The translations under genes were made by a program, and so were the position numbers. A stretch of DNA of 64,000 nt from Hordeum vulgare subsp. vulgare (Eukaryota > Streptophyta > Magnoliopsida > Poales > Poaceae), in contig NC_058519.1 of assembly GCF_904849725.1 (NCBI RefSeq), positions 108,922,881 to 108,986,880 on the forward strand. Direction: 5' to 3'. Shown piece after piece: positions 11,765 through 22,787 of the stretch. Each line of letters begins with the position of its first letter. Within the stretch, counting starts at the first letter, position 1. Below the pieces are notes generated by a model. The model was not told the origin of the DNA. It made no database searches and saw only the letters and a program-made list of their open reading frames with translations.

Positions 11765-13542
11765 CCCTCCCCCTCGCTCCAGCACCCTTCAGATAGCTCC
11801 ACCACGATCACTAGTACCTCCCTAGCCACCTCAGCAACCCAGCAGAGCCCCGGTGCTCGAGATCGACCGAGACCCCTCCGCTTCTGAGCTCCGGTCGATC
11901 TCCGGCTACACAACGGCTCATGTGTCCCTCGACCCACCAAACTGATCCCCTTAGCCCCAGGAAGCTTTCCCCCAAATCGCCTGAGCATTTCCGTGTCTCT
12001 AGCCACCTCCCCGACCACCTCCCGAAACTCCTCCGCCACGGCCTCCTCGTCGCCGGCTAACCCCTGCCTCTCCGACCTTCTTCCGACCACCAGAGGTAGG
12101 CGACAGCAAGGCAAACCCATTCCAGTCCTCATTGGGGCTTGAGAGCATCGGCAACCTTGCCGGCGTGCTCCTCCTCCTCTCTGGCCAGAGGTAGGAGACG
12201 ACCCCGACAGGTGAACCCCACGTGTCGGTGGCCCAGCCTCCTCCCTCACGCTGCCCATAGCCACTGACCGCAGGGCCCCGCACGTCAGGCTCAAACCTGA
12301 CGGCGCACGCGCCTGGGCAGGCTCTCGGCTGGCCATGGGCCAGCCCAGCTCCAGGCCGAGCCAGGATAGGAGTTAGCTGATTTTCCTTTTATTTTTAAAA
12401 CCTTGTTTCTAAGATTTTTTATAAAAACATTTAACCAGTGTAAAAATATAATTCTTTCAGTGTTATTCTTCTAAAAATATGCAGTATTTAATAAAATGCG
12501 TGAATGAATTTTCCTACAACTAATCTATTTTACAATAATAAAAAGGACTAAATTGGAATAGTTTTGCTTCTGTTTGGTTAATTTTAAAAATGTTCCTTGA
12601 AGAGAAACTAAGGCAAATATTTTTTTAAATGATAACTTAGATTTATCAGTAATAAAGAACATTTTTAAAATGACTTTGTGATCTGTTCCTGTGTGAGCTA
12701 TTTCTTATTTATTGTTTTATCGACGATAGAAAATCCGTGTGATGAGGGAATCGGAGCGGAAGACCTCGAAGACCCCGGATACCTAGCTGACCAAGGTAAG
12801 CAGCCCTTTGACCATGACTGAGCATATGTTACTTTGCATGATTAATATAGGAAGTATTTCCGTTGCATAGGATCATAAGTGTCGGTAATCATTTGATATG
12901 ATTTTACCGATGGCTCCCCCGGAGCACATGCGTTGAGCTTGACCCTACCCCTTGAGGGTCTTGCTAATAGCATGTTGACAAGTAAAGATAGCAGTAGTAT
13001 TACCATGAGCACATCGATGACATAAAGCAAGAGTTTATAAAAAAAACGTCGGGTGCCACTAATGCCCGAGGGTGATGATGAGATAGGTGGTAACTTTTGG
13101 TGAAGCGATGCACCCAGTATTTGTGTGAGTATGATTTCGGAAATGGGATTAGATTTATGATGTGTCGACCATCCCAACCTTACCAGTACGACCACGTTAC
13201 CCCTTACGGGACGGGGCTATGTTGATTACTCTGGTCGGTGCTAGCAAAGAGCCACATTACTAGTGGCGGGAGTGATGTGTGGTCACTGTCGTGATGGGGT
13301 CCTGCCAGGTAGGATGACTATGCCATTTTTATGAGTTCCAATCACACCGTTGGTCCCCGCATGGTTGGTATTGTCCAGAGTCGGTGCTCGTAAGACGTAC
13401 AACATGTGGGCTCGGTTCCAATCGAGTGGACCTCTTTGTCTAGTATCGTGAGGGGAAAGTCATTGATCGGGTACTTACCTCGGGTATGTTATATACCGCG
13501 AGTCGTCGATGACACGGAAGTTTCCCGGATCTCATGGGTCCA

Positions 13543-16500
13543 TGCTACGTCTCCAACGTATCTATAATTTTTGATGGTTTCATGCTATTATCTTGTCAAA
13601 CTTTGGATGTTTTGCATGTCTTTTATATATTTTTTGGGACTAACTTATTAACTCAGTGCCAAGTGTCACTTCCTGTTTTTTCCATGTTTTTGACACCTTT
13701 CAGAGGAGGATTATAAATGGAGTCCAAACGGAATGAAACTGCCAAAAGGATTTTTTCCGAAAAAGATGAAGATCAGGAAGCCTGAGAATCAGGGCAGGGG
13801 GCCTACAGGGACCCCACAAGCCCCCTAGCCGCGGCTAGGGGGGCCCACGCCTCCCAGGCTTGTGGGCTCCCTGGGCCACCTCTGCCCTAGGACTTTCGCC
13901 TATAAATTCCCTAAAATCCTAGAAAAAATCACGAGATCATCGAAAGTAGTTTTCCGCCACCGCAAGCTTCTGTCTCTGTAAGATCCCATCTGGGGCATGT
14001 TCTGGTGCCCTGCCGGAGGGGGGATTCGGACACGGAGAGATTCTTCATCAACACCATGAGCTCTCCGATGATGCGTTAGTAGTTCACCATAGACCTACGT
14101 GTCCATAGCTAGTAGCTAGATGGCTTCTTCTCTCTCTTGGATCTTCAATACAATGTTCTCCATGATCTTCATGGAGATCTATCCGATGTAATCTTCTTTT
14201 GCGGTGTGTTTGTTGAGATCCGATGAATTGTGGATTTATGATCAGATTATCTATGAATCTTATTTGAGTTTCTTCTGATCTCTCTTATGCATGATTTCAT
14301 ATCCTTGTAATTCTCTTCGAGTTGTGGGTTTTGTCTGGCCAACTAGATCTATGATTCTTGCAATGGGAGAAGTGTTTGGTTTTGGGTTCATACCGTGTGG
14401 TGACCTCACACAGTGACAGAAGGGGTAGCGAGTGATGACAACTGTTCTTCCCCTTGCAACGGCACCAGAAGAATGCTGCTAGCATTCTCCGGCAATCGAA
14501 ACTAGAAGAATGTTGTTGACGCCCACCAGCGCGTGGGATCGTAGAAGTTTTCGAGGGTAGAGTATTCGACCCAAATTTGTTGGTACACCTATAGGAGGTG
14601 AGAGCATACTCTCAAGTATTAGCGGCTGAATATGTCAAATTCAACCACACCTGAAAGATTAGTATCTGCAAGCAAAGTAGTAACAACAAACTAGTATGAT
14701 AACAACGGTGTCAGAAACGATCTGTTGACGGCAGAGTATTCCTAACGATTGTATCAATGGCGCCAATTTGCCTCGTTGACAAAAGTTGTCAGTTCCCGTC
14801 AACGACCAGCGAAAAAGTATTGTAGCAGGTAGCAGCAGTGTAACGAGCAATAATAGCGGCAAGGAATAGCAGTAGTGACAGCAGCAGAGCAAGACAAGTA
14901 ACAGCAGCAGTAGGACAAACTCGTAGGCAATGGGTCGGTGATTTGTTTGGATGATATTCATCATGCAACAATTATAACACCGAGAGATATGTGGCTAGCT
15001 CCCATTCGTCAATGTGATGTAGGCATGCATTTCGTGTGTCGTCATACGTGCTTAGGGAAAAGAACTTGCATGAAATCTATTGTCCATCCCTCCCGTGACA
15101 GCGGGGTCCAAAAGGAAACTACGGATATTAAGGTTCTCCTTTTAATAAAGAACCGGACCAACGCATTAGCACTTGGTGTACACATGAACTCCTCAAACTA
15201 TGGTCATCACCGGAAGTGGTTCCGGTTATTGTCACTCCGGGGTTGCCGGATCATAACACATAGTAGGTATCTAGAACTTGCAAGATCGGATCAAAAACAC
15301 ACATATATTGGTGACAACATAATAATTTCAGATCTGAAATCATGGCACTCGGTCCCTAGTGACAAGCATTAAGCATGGCAAAGTAGTAGCAACATCAATC
15401 TCAGAACATAGTGGATACTAGGGATCAATCCCCATCAAAACTAACTCGATTACATGATAGATCTCATCCTACTCATCACCGCCCAGTGAGCCTACGAATA
15501 GATTACTCACGAACGACGAAGAGCTTCATGGAATTGGAGAGGGAAGATGGTTGATGATGACGATGGCGACGATTTCCCCTCTCCGGATCCCAAGACGGAC
15601 TCCAGATCTGCCCTCCAGATGAAGAACAGGTGGTGGCGGCGCCTCCGTATCGCAAACGCGACGAAAACTTCTCTTTTTATTTTTTCTGGGACGAAAGTGA
15701 ACTCATAGGCCTGAGGTTGGGGGCGGCAAAGCTGTGTGGGCCCCACAAGCCTGCCCACCGACACCAGGGGGTGGTGGCGGAGCCAGGGCTTGTGGCCCAC
15801 TGGCCCACCCCCTCAGGTGGAACTTGGCGCAGATATTTTTCTTATTTTCCAAAAATGCTCCCCGTAAATTTTCAGGACGTTTGGAGAACTTTGATTTCTG
15901 CACAAAAATAACACCAAGGCAATTCTGCTGAAAACACCGCCAGTCCACGTTAGTTCCATTCAAATCATGCAAATTAGAGTCTAAAATAAGGGCAAAAGAG
16001 TTTGGAAAAGCAGATACGATGGAGACGTATCAGCGAGGCACGCATCGTGTTGTTGCCATCAAGGGTAAAAAGATGGGGTTTTCATCATTGGTTTGAGATT
16101 ATCCCTCTACATCATGTCATCTTGCTGAAGGCGTTACTATGTTCGTCATGAACTCAATACACTAGATGCATGCTGGATAGCGGTCGATGTGTGGAGTAAT
16201 AGTAGTAGATGCAGAAAGTATCGGTCTACTTGTCTCGGACGTGATGCCTATATGTATGATCATTGCCTTAGATATTATCATGACTTTGCGCGGTTCTATC
16301 AATTGCTCGACAGTAATTTGTTCACCCACCGTAATATTTGCTATTTTGAGAGAAGCCTCTAGTGAACACTATGGTCCCCGGGTCTACTCCACACCATATT
16401 TTCAGCCTTACTCTTTTACTTCGTTGCACTTTCCGCCTTCAGATCTCACTTTGCAATCAATCTTGAAGGGATTGACAACCCCTTTATAGAGTTGTGTGCA

Positions 16501-16692
16501 AGCTCTTTGTGTTTGTGCAGGTACTCTGGACTTGACGATATTCTCCTACTGGATTGATACATTGGTTCTCAAACTAAGGGAAATACTTACTGCTCCTGTG
16601 CTGCATCACTCTTTCCTCTTCAAGGGAAAAACCAACGCAAGCAAGTCTCCGTCAATGTGTCAATTTTTGGCGCTGTTGTTTGAGAAGTAGCA
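13543..16692 (+). mobile_element. Sabrina-like gypsy solo LTR (contains a second solo LTR)
   Basis: The ends are tgctacgtctcc at the left and gaagtagca at the right, flanked by a perfect 5-bp duplication gtcca (13538-13542 and 16693-16697). The Tekay LTR resumes at 16698. Subtracting the inner insertion (14433-16037) leaves 1545 bp, the size of a single LTR, with no gag or pol, so it is a solo LTR left by LTR-LTR recombination. A TATA-like cctataaatt lies at 13899. About 25 bases before the right end, the motif tttttggcgctgttg resembles a decayed tRNA-Asp PBS inside the LTR. The abundant Triticeae LTR type Sabrina/WHAM is the closest match I recognise. Confidence 0.85.
14433..16032 (-). mobile_element. 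Athila/WHAM-like solo LTR nested in the Sabrina-like LTR
   Basis: It starts tgatgacaac and ends gacgtatca on the plus strand, flanked by a perfect duplication gcgag (14428-14432 and 16033-16037). The host LTR reads continuously when it is removed. The 1600-bp body is related to the LTR at 738-2158 but extends about 80 bp further at its left end. That extension carries two PBS-like motifs: cttgcaacggcaccagaa (about 14453-14470) and a more decayed one near 14490-14507. There is no coding sequence. Confidence 0.85.
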
Positions 16693-17422
16693 GTCCAGCG
16701 TACTACCTTTGCGGAGTGTAAAACTATTCGAATAGTCGTGTCCACGGTCAAGTACAGTTGGGTAATCCTGCTTAAACTACGTCCAATTATTTCCGCATGA
16801 ACCAAGTGTGTGTGTGTGAGATTAAAAAGATCTTGTTATGAAAGTAATGATATGATCAAGTTCGGTGACTTGGCATATAGGGTGAGCCCGGATGGCTCAG
16901 CCCTCGACATATATACTGATATATGTAACCTGTTCTTCAAAAGTAATTCTTTAACTTGATGCATATTCATGATCATTCCACCCAGATGAATTCCACCAAA
17001 GATGCATGTTATTGTTATCCTTCACTTTCATTGTTCATATCATGGGCTGTTTGTGAGTACATTCAAAGTACTCATTGGCTTGCCATTGGTTATGTTATTG
17101 ACCAGACATGGAAGGATCGGAGTTTGGAGATGAGTACGTCTTCGGAGACGCCCCTGCGAACTAGGACGCTTCCGAGTCAGAATGCATGTCGGTGTAGGCT
17201 TGATGGCATGGGAACCCACTTAGCCCCTATGATTTCCGCTACTAGATGTATCAGAGTGATTTGGCCTTAGGCCCTGCCTTGTGAACTTGACCATTCGGTC
17301 ATGTGTTGTAATAATCGGTACTTGGATGAAAGACTCTTTTATTCGGTATCTGTGTTCGGTGAGCATTGATCTCTGGGATCACTGAGAAAGGCGATCTCGA
17401 CTCGTAAGTCGGGGTCCCCACA

Positions 17423-17558
17423 GGGCCGCTTCAATCCAACAATACCGCCGAATCGATAAAAGATTAAGGAGGGTAGCAAATTGAACATCAACTCCCAAAA
17501 ACTGTTTTGTGTTCTACTCGAGATATCATCTACGCATGAACCTAGCTCATGATGCCAC
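17423..17558 (-). mobile_element. internal-region remnant and PBS of the Angela-like copia element
   Basis: This is the short stretch of 5' untranslated internal sequence between the gypsy insertion and the copia LTR. On the minus strand TGGCATCATGAGC follows the LTR end by one base, a decayed tRNA-Met PBS (standard TGGTATCAGAGC). The rest of this copia element would continue to the left of the gypsy insertion, outside the window. Confidence 0.75.
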
Positions 17559-19299
17559 TATTGGGGAACGTTGCATGGAAACAAAAAATTTCCTGCGCAC
17601 ACGAAGACCTATCATGGTGATGATCATCTACGAGAGGGAGATCGGATCTACATACCCTTGTAGATCGCTAAGCGGGAACCGTTAAGAAACGCGGTTAATG
17701 TAGTGGAACGCCTTCGCGATCCAAATCGCCGTCGTCCCACGATCCGTCACGATCTAGTACCGAACGGACGACACCTCCACAATACGTCTCGATGACGATC
17801 TCCGCCTTCTTGATCCAGTAAGAGAGACGGGGAAGTAGATGAGTTCTCCGGCAGCGTGATGGCGCGCCGGTGTTGGTGGTCATCTATTCCTGCAGGGCTT
17901 CGCCTAAGCACCGCAGAAATATGATCTAGAGGAAGAACTACGAAGTAGAGGTTTAGGGTTGCACGTGGCAAAGTTGTGTCTTAAAAACCCTAAAACCTCT
18001 AGTAATATAGGAGGAGGGGTGGGGCTAGCCTTGAGGCTCAAGGGAGCCTCCTTGGCTTTGGCCGAAGTGGAGGAGGGAGGAATCCTCCTCCAATCCCAAT
18101 TGGATTAGGACTCCTTCCTAAATTTCCCACCTCTTTTGGATTTTCCACTTTTTCCTCATGGGATTTCCTTGGATGATTTGTCAGCCCATTATGCCTTATT
18201 GCGCATCCAATAAACCCATGTGGACCCCTTGGGGCATGGTGGGACCACCTGGTGGGGCCCCGTTACCCATTCGTCACTCCTGGTACACTGCTGGCAATGC
18301 CCGAAATTCTTTCGGAATCCAATACCAACTTCTTATATATCAATCTTCGTTTCCGGACCATTCCGGAAACCCTCGTGATGTCCGGGATCTCATCCGGGAC
18401 TCCGAATAAAACTTCGGTCACCAGCACCTATAACTCAACTATACCGAAACGTCACCGAACCTTAAGTGTACAGACCCTGCGGATTCGAGAACTATAAAAT
18501 AGCGGGACCTGGATGTCCATATTGGATCCTACATATTCTAAGAAGATCTTATGGGTTGAACCTCTATGCCAAGGATTCATATAATCCCGTATACCATTCC
18601 CTTTGTCCTTCGGTATGTTACTTGCTCGAGATTTGATCGTCGGTATCTCTATACCTATTTCAACCTCGTTACCGGCAAGTCTCTTTACTCGTTCCGTAAT
18701 ACAAGATCCCCGTGACTAACTCTTTAGTCACATTGCGCGCAAGGCTTATATGTGATGTTGTATTACCGAGTGGGCCCCGAGATACCTCTCTGTCACACGG
18801 AGTGGCAAATCGTCAAATCCCAGTCTTGATCCATCCTAACTCAACGGACACCTTCGGAGATACCTATAGAGCACCTTTATAGTCACCCAGTAACGTTATG
18901 ACATTTGATACACACAAGGCATTCCTCCGGTGTCAGTGAGTTACATGATCTCATGGTCATAGGAATGAATACTTGACATGCAGAAAACAATAGCAACAAA
19001 ATGACACGATCACATGCTACGTTTATAGTTTGGGTCTCGTCCATCACATCATTCTCCCAATGATGTGATCCCATCATCAAGTGACAACACTTGTCTATGG
19101 TTAGGAAACCTTAACCATCCTTGATCAACAGGCTAGTCAACTAGAGGCTCACTAGGGACATAGTTTTGTCTATATATGTCCACACATGCATTTATGATTC
19201 CATTCAATAGAATTATAGCATGGATAATAAACGATTATCTTGAAACAGGAAATATAATAATAACTATTTTATTATTGCCTCTAGGGCATATTTCCAACA
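17559..19299 (-). repeat. Angela/BARE-1-like copia 5' LTR
   Basis: The 1741-bp LTR is in reverse orientation. The right end is gggcatatttccaaca, and the left end is tattggggaacg, where intact copies have tgttgggg (the terminal G is changed to A). It is clearly homologous to the solo LTR at 53286-55104 over most of its length, for example the stretch 'caatcttcgtttccgga' and the terminal 300 bp. It carries a PBS to its left, so it is the 5' LTR of a minus-strand element. The right flank begins cgact. ORFs inside it are not coding. Confidence 0.88.
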
Positions 19300-19829
19300 C
19301 GACTACCCTTGGATACCTCCTTCCTCAACTAGGGGTAAAAAGAAGGCTTCTTCCCGAAAAGGGTGCCCGTCCCATGCAACACCAACTCCCACCCCAAAAG
19401 GCCATTGCTCCACGCGTCGAACACCTGGTAGTACGACGCCTAACAAACCCGTGCCAAACAACGACATGACCTCTAAATGCGGAGCATCCAGAGAGACTAC
19501 TTCGAACGAACCCCTTGCCAAGAGGTAATGAATTTACATTCATGATTTAGGCATTATTTATGAACACTAGTAGGTATTCACCTCTTTTGCGAAGTTATAT
19601 AGGAACCGAACACAACCACCTCCGTCCAAAGACGTCGAGAGGGTTCAGGGTAGTGATCCCAAGACAACGCATCCAGGAACAACGGGAGGTAATGTGAAGG
19701 TTTCTGTTGCAAACCAACTTCCAAAGGATCCTGAGGAGGTTTCGGTTACTAATTCCGAAGTTGACAGTGTGACGAATCATCATCGTCGGAAAGAGTCACT
19801 AAACCACCCTGAGTTTTCCGAGCATGATT

Positions 19830-21680
19830 TTAATTCTTTGAGTTCAGTGGATGTGCACCTCGGAGCTGCCTGAGAATATTTTCCCTATCTTCCCTGTTCG
19901 TCTGTGTCTTCGTATCCTCTAATGACGTTTTACCAAGCATGTGGAGAACTTTCCTGATATCCCAGAATTCCAAGTCTTTTCTTGCCTTTGGTCCATCCTT
20001 GGTCCTGTCCGGCATGTTCATCAATATTCCAAGCAAACTCTCGAGGATATTCTTCACGATATGCGTCTAATCGAGGCCTTGAGGTGTGTCGAGTTTGGGA
20101 CAGTACTCCAAGTCCCAGAAAATAGACATCATTTTCCATACCTTCAGCAGCGGCTCCGATGCCTTTTTATTCGTCTTTACCGGCGAGGCACTCTTCTAGT
20201 TCTTCAGGAACTCATCAATTTTGAGGCTGCTCCACTTACATTGAGTTATTGAATGCTCAGTCCTACCATTGTATAGATCTCCATGCTTTCTCCATGGGAC
20301 ATCCTTCTCGAGCCATCTTTGATGCCCCACCATCTTTCGATAGTTGTTGAGACGTTGTATCATCCATGCACCTGGTGCATCTGCAATATTCGTGGCACAC
20401 CAGGCCTGCGACATACCCATCATCGAGATAGTCGTGTACCTCATGATCAGCGCGGCTCTCATGTCGAAATACTCTCCTGTGTTGGAGTCCTATGTCTTGG
20501 CCGGCGTTGTCCATAACGTGTGTAGCTCCCCTTTTAGTAACCCGACATACATATTAATTTCATTTACCGATTGTCTCAAACCTTGACTAAGCATAGTCAT
20601 GTGTATGTATTTTGCCTTCATGCACTTCCATCGGGGTAGGTTGTACATCCATACAAACACGGGCCATGTGCTATGATTGGTGTTATGGTTGCCAAACGAG
20701 TTCATGCCATCAGTACTAGCACCTAGGACGATGTTTCTTGGATCATCTGCAAAATATTTACATTCAATGTTTAACTCAAGTGGCTAGCATCTGCGAGTAT
20801 CTCCATCGTTTGGCTTCACCGTATCCGCATGCATTGCATGAGCTTTGCTTCCTTAGGATCTATGAAATATGGCTCCAGGCGGGGAGTGATCAGAAAGTAC
20901 CATACAACTTTATGTGGAGCTTTCTTTCCGGCCTTCTTATATCATGAAGCATTGTACGTTGGGCACATGGTTTTTTCCGCGTGCTTCTTCCGATATATGA
21001 TGCAATGGTTGATGCATGTGTGGTATCTAATGTGCGGAAGACAAGAGAGCACATGATATTTTTGGCCTCCTCGACATTAGTAGGACACATGCTTCCCGCG
21101 GGTCATCCAGGCTTCAAAAGGTCATCCAGGCTTGCGTCCTTCCATTTGTTTTTCGCCTTCGTCTTTAGAGTTCTAGTGTGAAACTCAAGTGGGTCACCTC
21201 GGGGTCACAACCTTCATACAATGGAGTCTTCGAGTTTAGCTCCAATTGCGCCAGCTTGGCCTCCTCTCTAGAAGAACATGTGTCTCTAGTCGTCCTCTTG
21301 CGAAGCAGGTCCCGAACATGTGGGGCCCGCATGGTTGAACTTAGTAGGAACGAAGACTGCGGCGTGTCCGTGTCTTCTCCATCATGTGTGGCCTCTTCTT
21401 CGTCGGTCGTGCCTATTCCGCGCCATGTCCGGCATCTTCGCCATTTCCTACGCCCTCTTCTTCGGCCCCTTTTCCGACATGTCTTCGTTATTGTCTGCCC
21501 CATCATTGTCCTCATCATCATTGTCTTCACGTATCCATCGAGTATGACCATCCATGAAACCATGCATGAGCATGTTCGCCTTGAATTTGCCAGCCTTAAA
21601 GGGGACGGGCCATACTTCTTCTTTGCATCTTTGACACAGACATAAAATCTCCTTTCATTTGTTTTCATACATGCCATCCA
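19830..21680 (-). pseudogene. TNP2-like transposase of CACTA element, decayed
   Basis: Read on the minus strand from about 21677 down, fragments follow the order of Transposase_21-type proteins. First comes an N-terminal helical segment with RTTRDTCSSREEAKL and KTPLYEGCDPE (about 21200-21290). Then the core signature STWPVFVWMYNLPRWKCMK follows (about 20610-20670). Next are a zinc-binding-like piece with CTRCMDDTT (about 20340-20410), and LESLLGILMNMPDRTKDG (about 19980-20045). The pieces are in different frames, separated by stops, and no single exon is intact. TNP2-type proteins bind the element ends and cut DNA. This copy cannot make one. Confidence 0.8.
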
Positions 21681-21759
21681 CTGCGGATTTCTAGTATCTT
21701 TCCACCTTCCTTCCGTTGACTTTCATGAGCGCCTGCGCGAAGCAAAATAATTATTACCA

Positions 21760-21992
21760 CGTATGCATGCATGCATGCATGCAACATTTTCATACAAAAA
21801 TTCGAGATGATCTTCCCTAAACATAGAACATCTCGAGTTTGCGGGGAATTCGGCGAAACGGAAATGAATCGACATTTCAGCAAAACATAGGCAACTCATT
21901 TCACACACATTTCAACAAATACATAATATAGGCAACTCACATGCCACGCATGTTTCATGCACATTTCAACTCGGTCATATTGCACGCGCACA

Positions 21993-22032
<40 letters not shown>
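21760..22032. repeat. microsatellites in the CACTA 5' region
   Basis: A short atgc tandem run (about 21761-21783) is followed by a near-perfect (CA)n run of about 44 bases at 21989-22032. Both lie between the transposase remnant and the subterminal repeats. Confidence 0.9.
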
Positions 22033-22035
<3 letters not shown>

Positions 22036-22439
22036 TTCAATTCTTGCACAACTCTTCTTGTTCCTCACCTATGTCAAGAGAGATCAATTCTACTTCTTAA
22101 TTAGCTAGTAGATCTAGATAACGAGGTACCTAGATAGCTTTAACTAGGGAGAGAGATAGACAAAACAAGCTAGCGGAGGGCTAATATATAAAAGAGAGGA
22201 AGGAGGGAGGTCATTAATTAATAGAGGTGGTGGAGGACATTAATTAAGGAAGATCGGAGGACAAAGAAAGAGAGAGGAAGGAGGGAGCACATTAATGGAG
22301 GTGATGGAGGGGCAAAGAAGAGAGAGGGAGGAGCGGGTGCATTGAAGGAAGAGGTAAGTGGAATAGGAGGTGCAGAGAAAGAAGGGGAGAGAAGGGGAAA
22401 AGGGGGAAGAGGAGGTGGGGATAAGGTGGTGGCTGGTGA

Positions 22440-22787
22440 CCATAACAGTAGCGTCGGATAGGAAAACGCTCTACTACTAATTTCACTAGCATTAGCATTG
22501 GTAGCAAACGAGCGCTGCTGCTACATGGGCCCCACCAGGTTACACGTAGAACAATATCAGTAGCGCGTTTTCAAGGCCGCGCGCTACAGTAAATAAATAG
22601 ATGTAGCGTTGGGTATGGCCCAAGCGCTACTACTTTATTCTCACCTTGGGGTATCATTTGGCCAACATAGCAATCGCGTACTTACCTACACCACGCGCTA
22701 CTGAGCGCTACTCATAGTTAACAGTAGTGCGTCGTTCCAAACAAGCGATATTAGTAATTTCTGCCTATAAGCTATTTCCTAGCAGTG
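22440..22787. repeat. subterminal repeat array and terminal inverted repeat of CACTA element
   Basis: At least eight copies of short gcgctac or its complement gtagcgc, in both orientations, are clustered next to the CACTA terminus at 22787. In En/Spm-type elements such arrays are bound by element-encoded proteins. Confidence 0.75.

Larger units (their letters stand above)
2159..17422 (+). mobile_element. Tekay/Del-type chromodomain gypsy retrotransposon, nested and decayed
   Basis: The layout is 5' LTR (right part, 2159-4354), PBS 4359, extra ORF 4495-5271, gag 5558-7174, pol to 10072, polypurine tract about 10101-10113, and 3' LTR 10114-17422. The two LTRs align base for base over about 2 kb (for example 2159-2510 with 12133-12484). 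LTR ends are TGTGTCAC and CCCCACA. Removing the nested insertions leaves an LTR of about 4.1 kb. The gag-RT-RNaseH-integrase order and a C-terminal chromodomain-like segment place it in the chromovirus (Tekay/Del) lineage. It landed in the internal region of the minus-strand Angela-like copia element, just beyond that element's PBS. The left end of the 5' LTR is outside the window. Confidence 0.9.
10114..17422 (+). repeat. 3' LTR of the Tekay-type element, split by a nested insertion
   Basis: It begins TGTGTCACACCC after the polypurine tract and ends CCCCACA at 17422. It is interrupted between 13542 and 16698 by a Sabrina-like solo LTR. Without this, it is about 4.1 kb. Bases 10114-12132 have no counterpart in the window because the matching part of the 5' LTR lies beyond the Athila-like insertion. 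ORFs of 60-190 codons within it show no recognisable domain and are not coding. Confidence 0.9.
19300..22787 (-). mobile_element. CACTA (En/Spm) DNA transposon, 5' part
   Basis: The right end reads ...cctagcagtg, so on the minus strand the terminus is CACTGCTAGGAAATAG, the expected CACTA-type end. It is preceded by about 350 bp of gcgctac/gtagcgc subterminal motifs. Minus-strand coding remnants of a TNP2-like transposase occupy about 19830-21680. The left end is not in the window, because an Angela-like LTR adjoins at 19299. Sequence 19300-19830 shows no recognisable domain but is probably element DNA. Confidence 0.75.

Noticed and set aside
11270..12336. ORFs of 90-193 codons on both strands
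   Set aside because: They lie wholly within the gypsy 3' LTR, overlap each other and show no domain.
21178..21645. 155-codon plus-strand ORF
   Set aside because: Antisense to the TNP2-like transposase remnant, which is recognisable on the minus strand.
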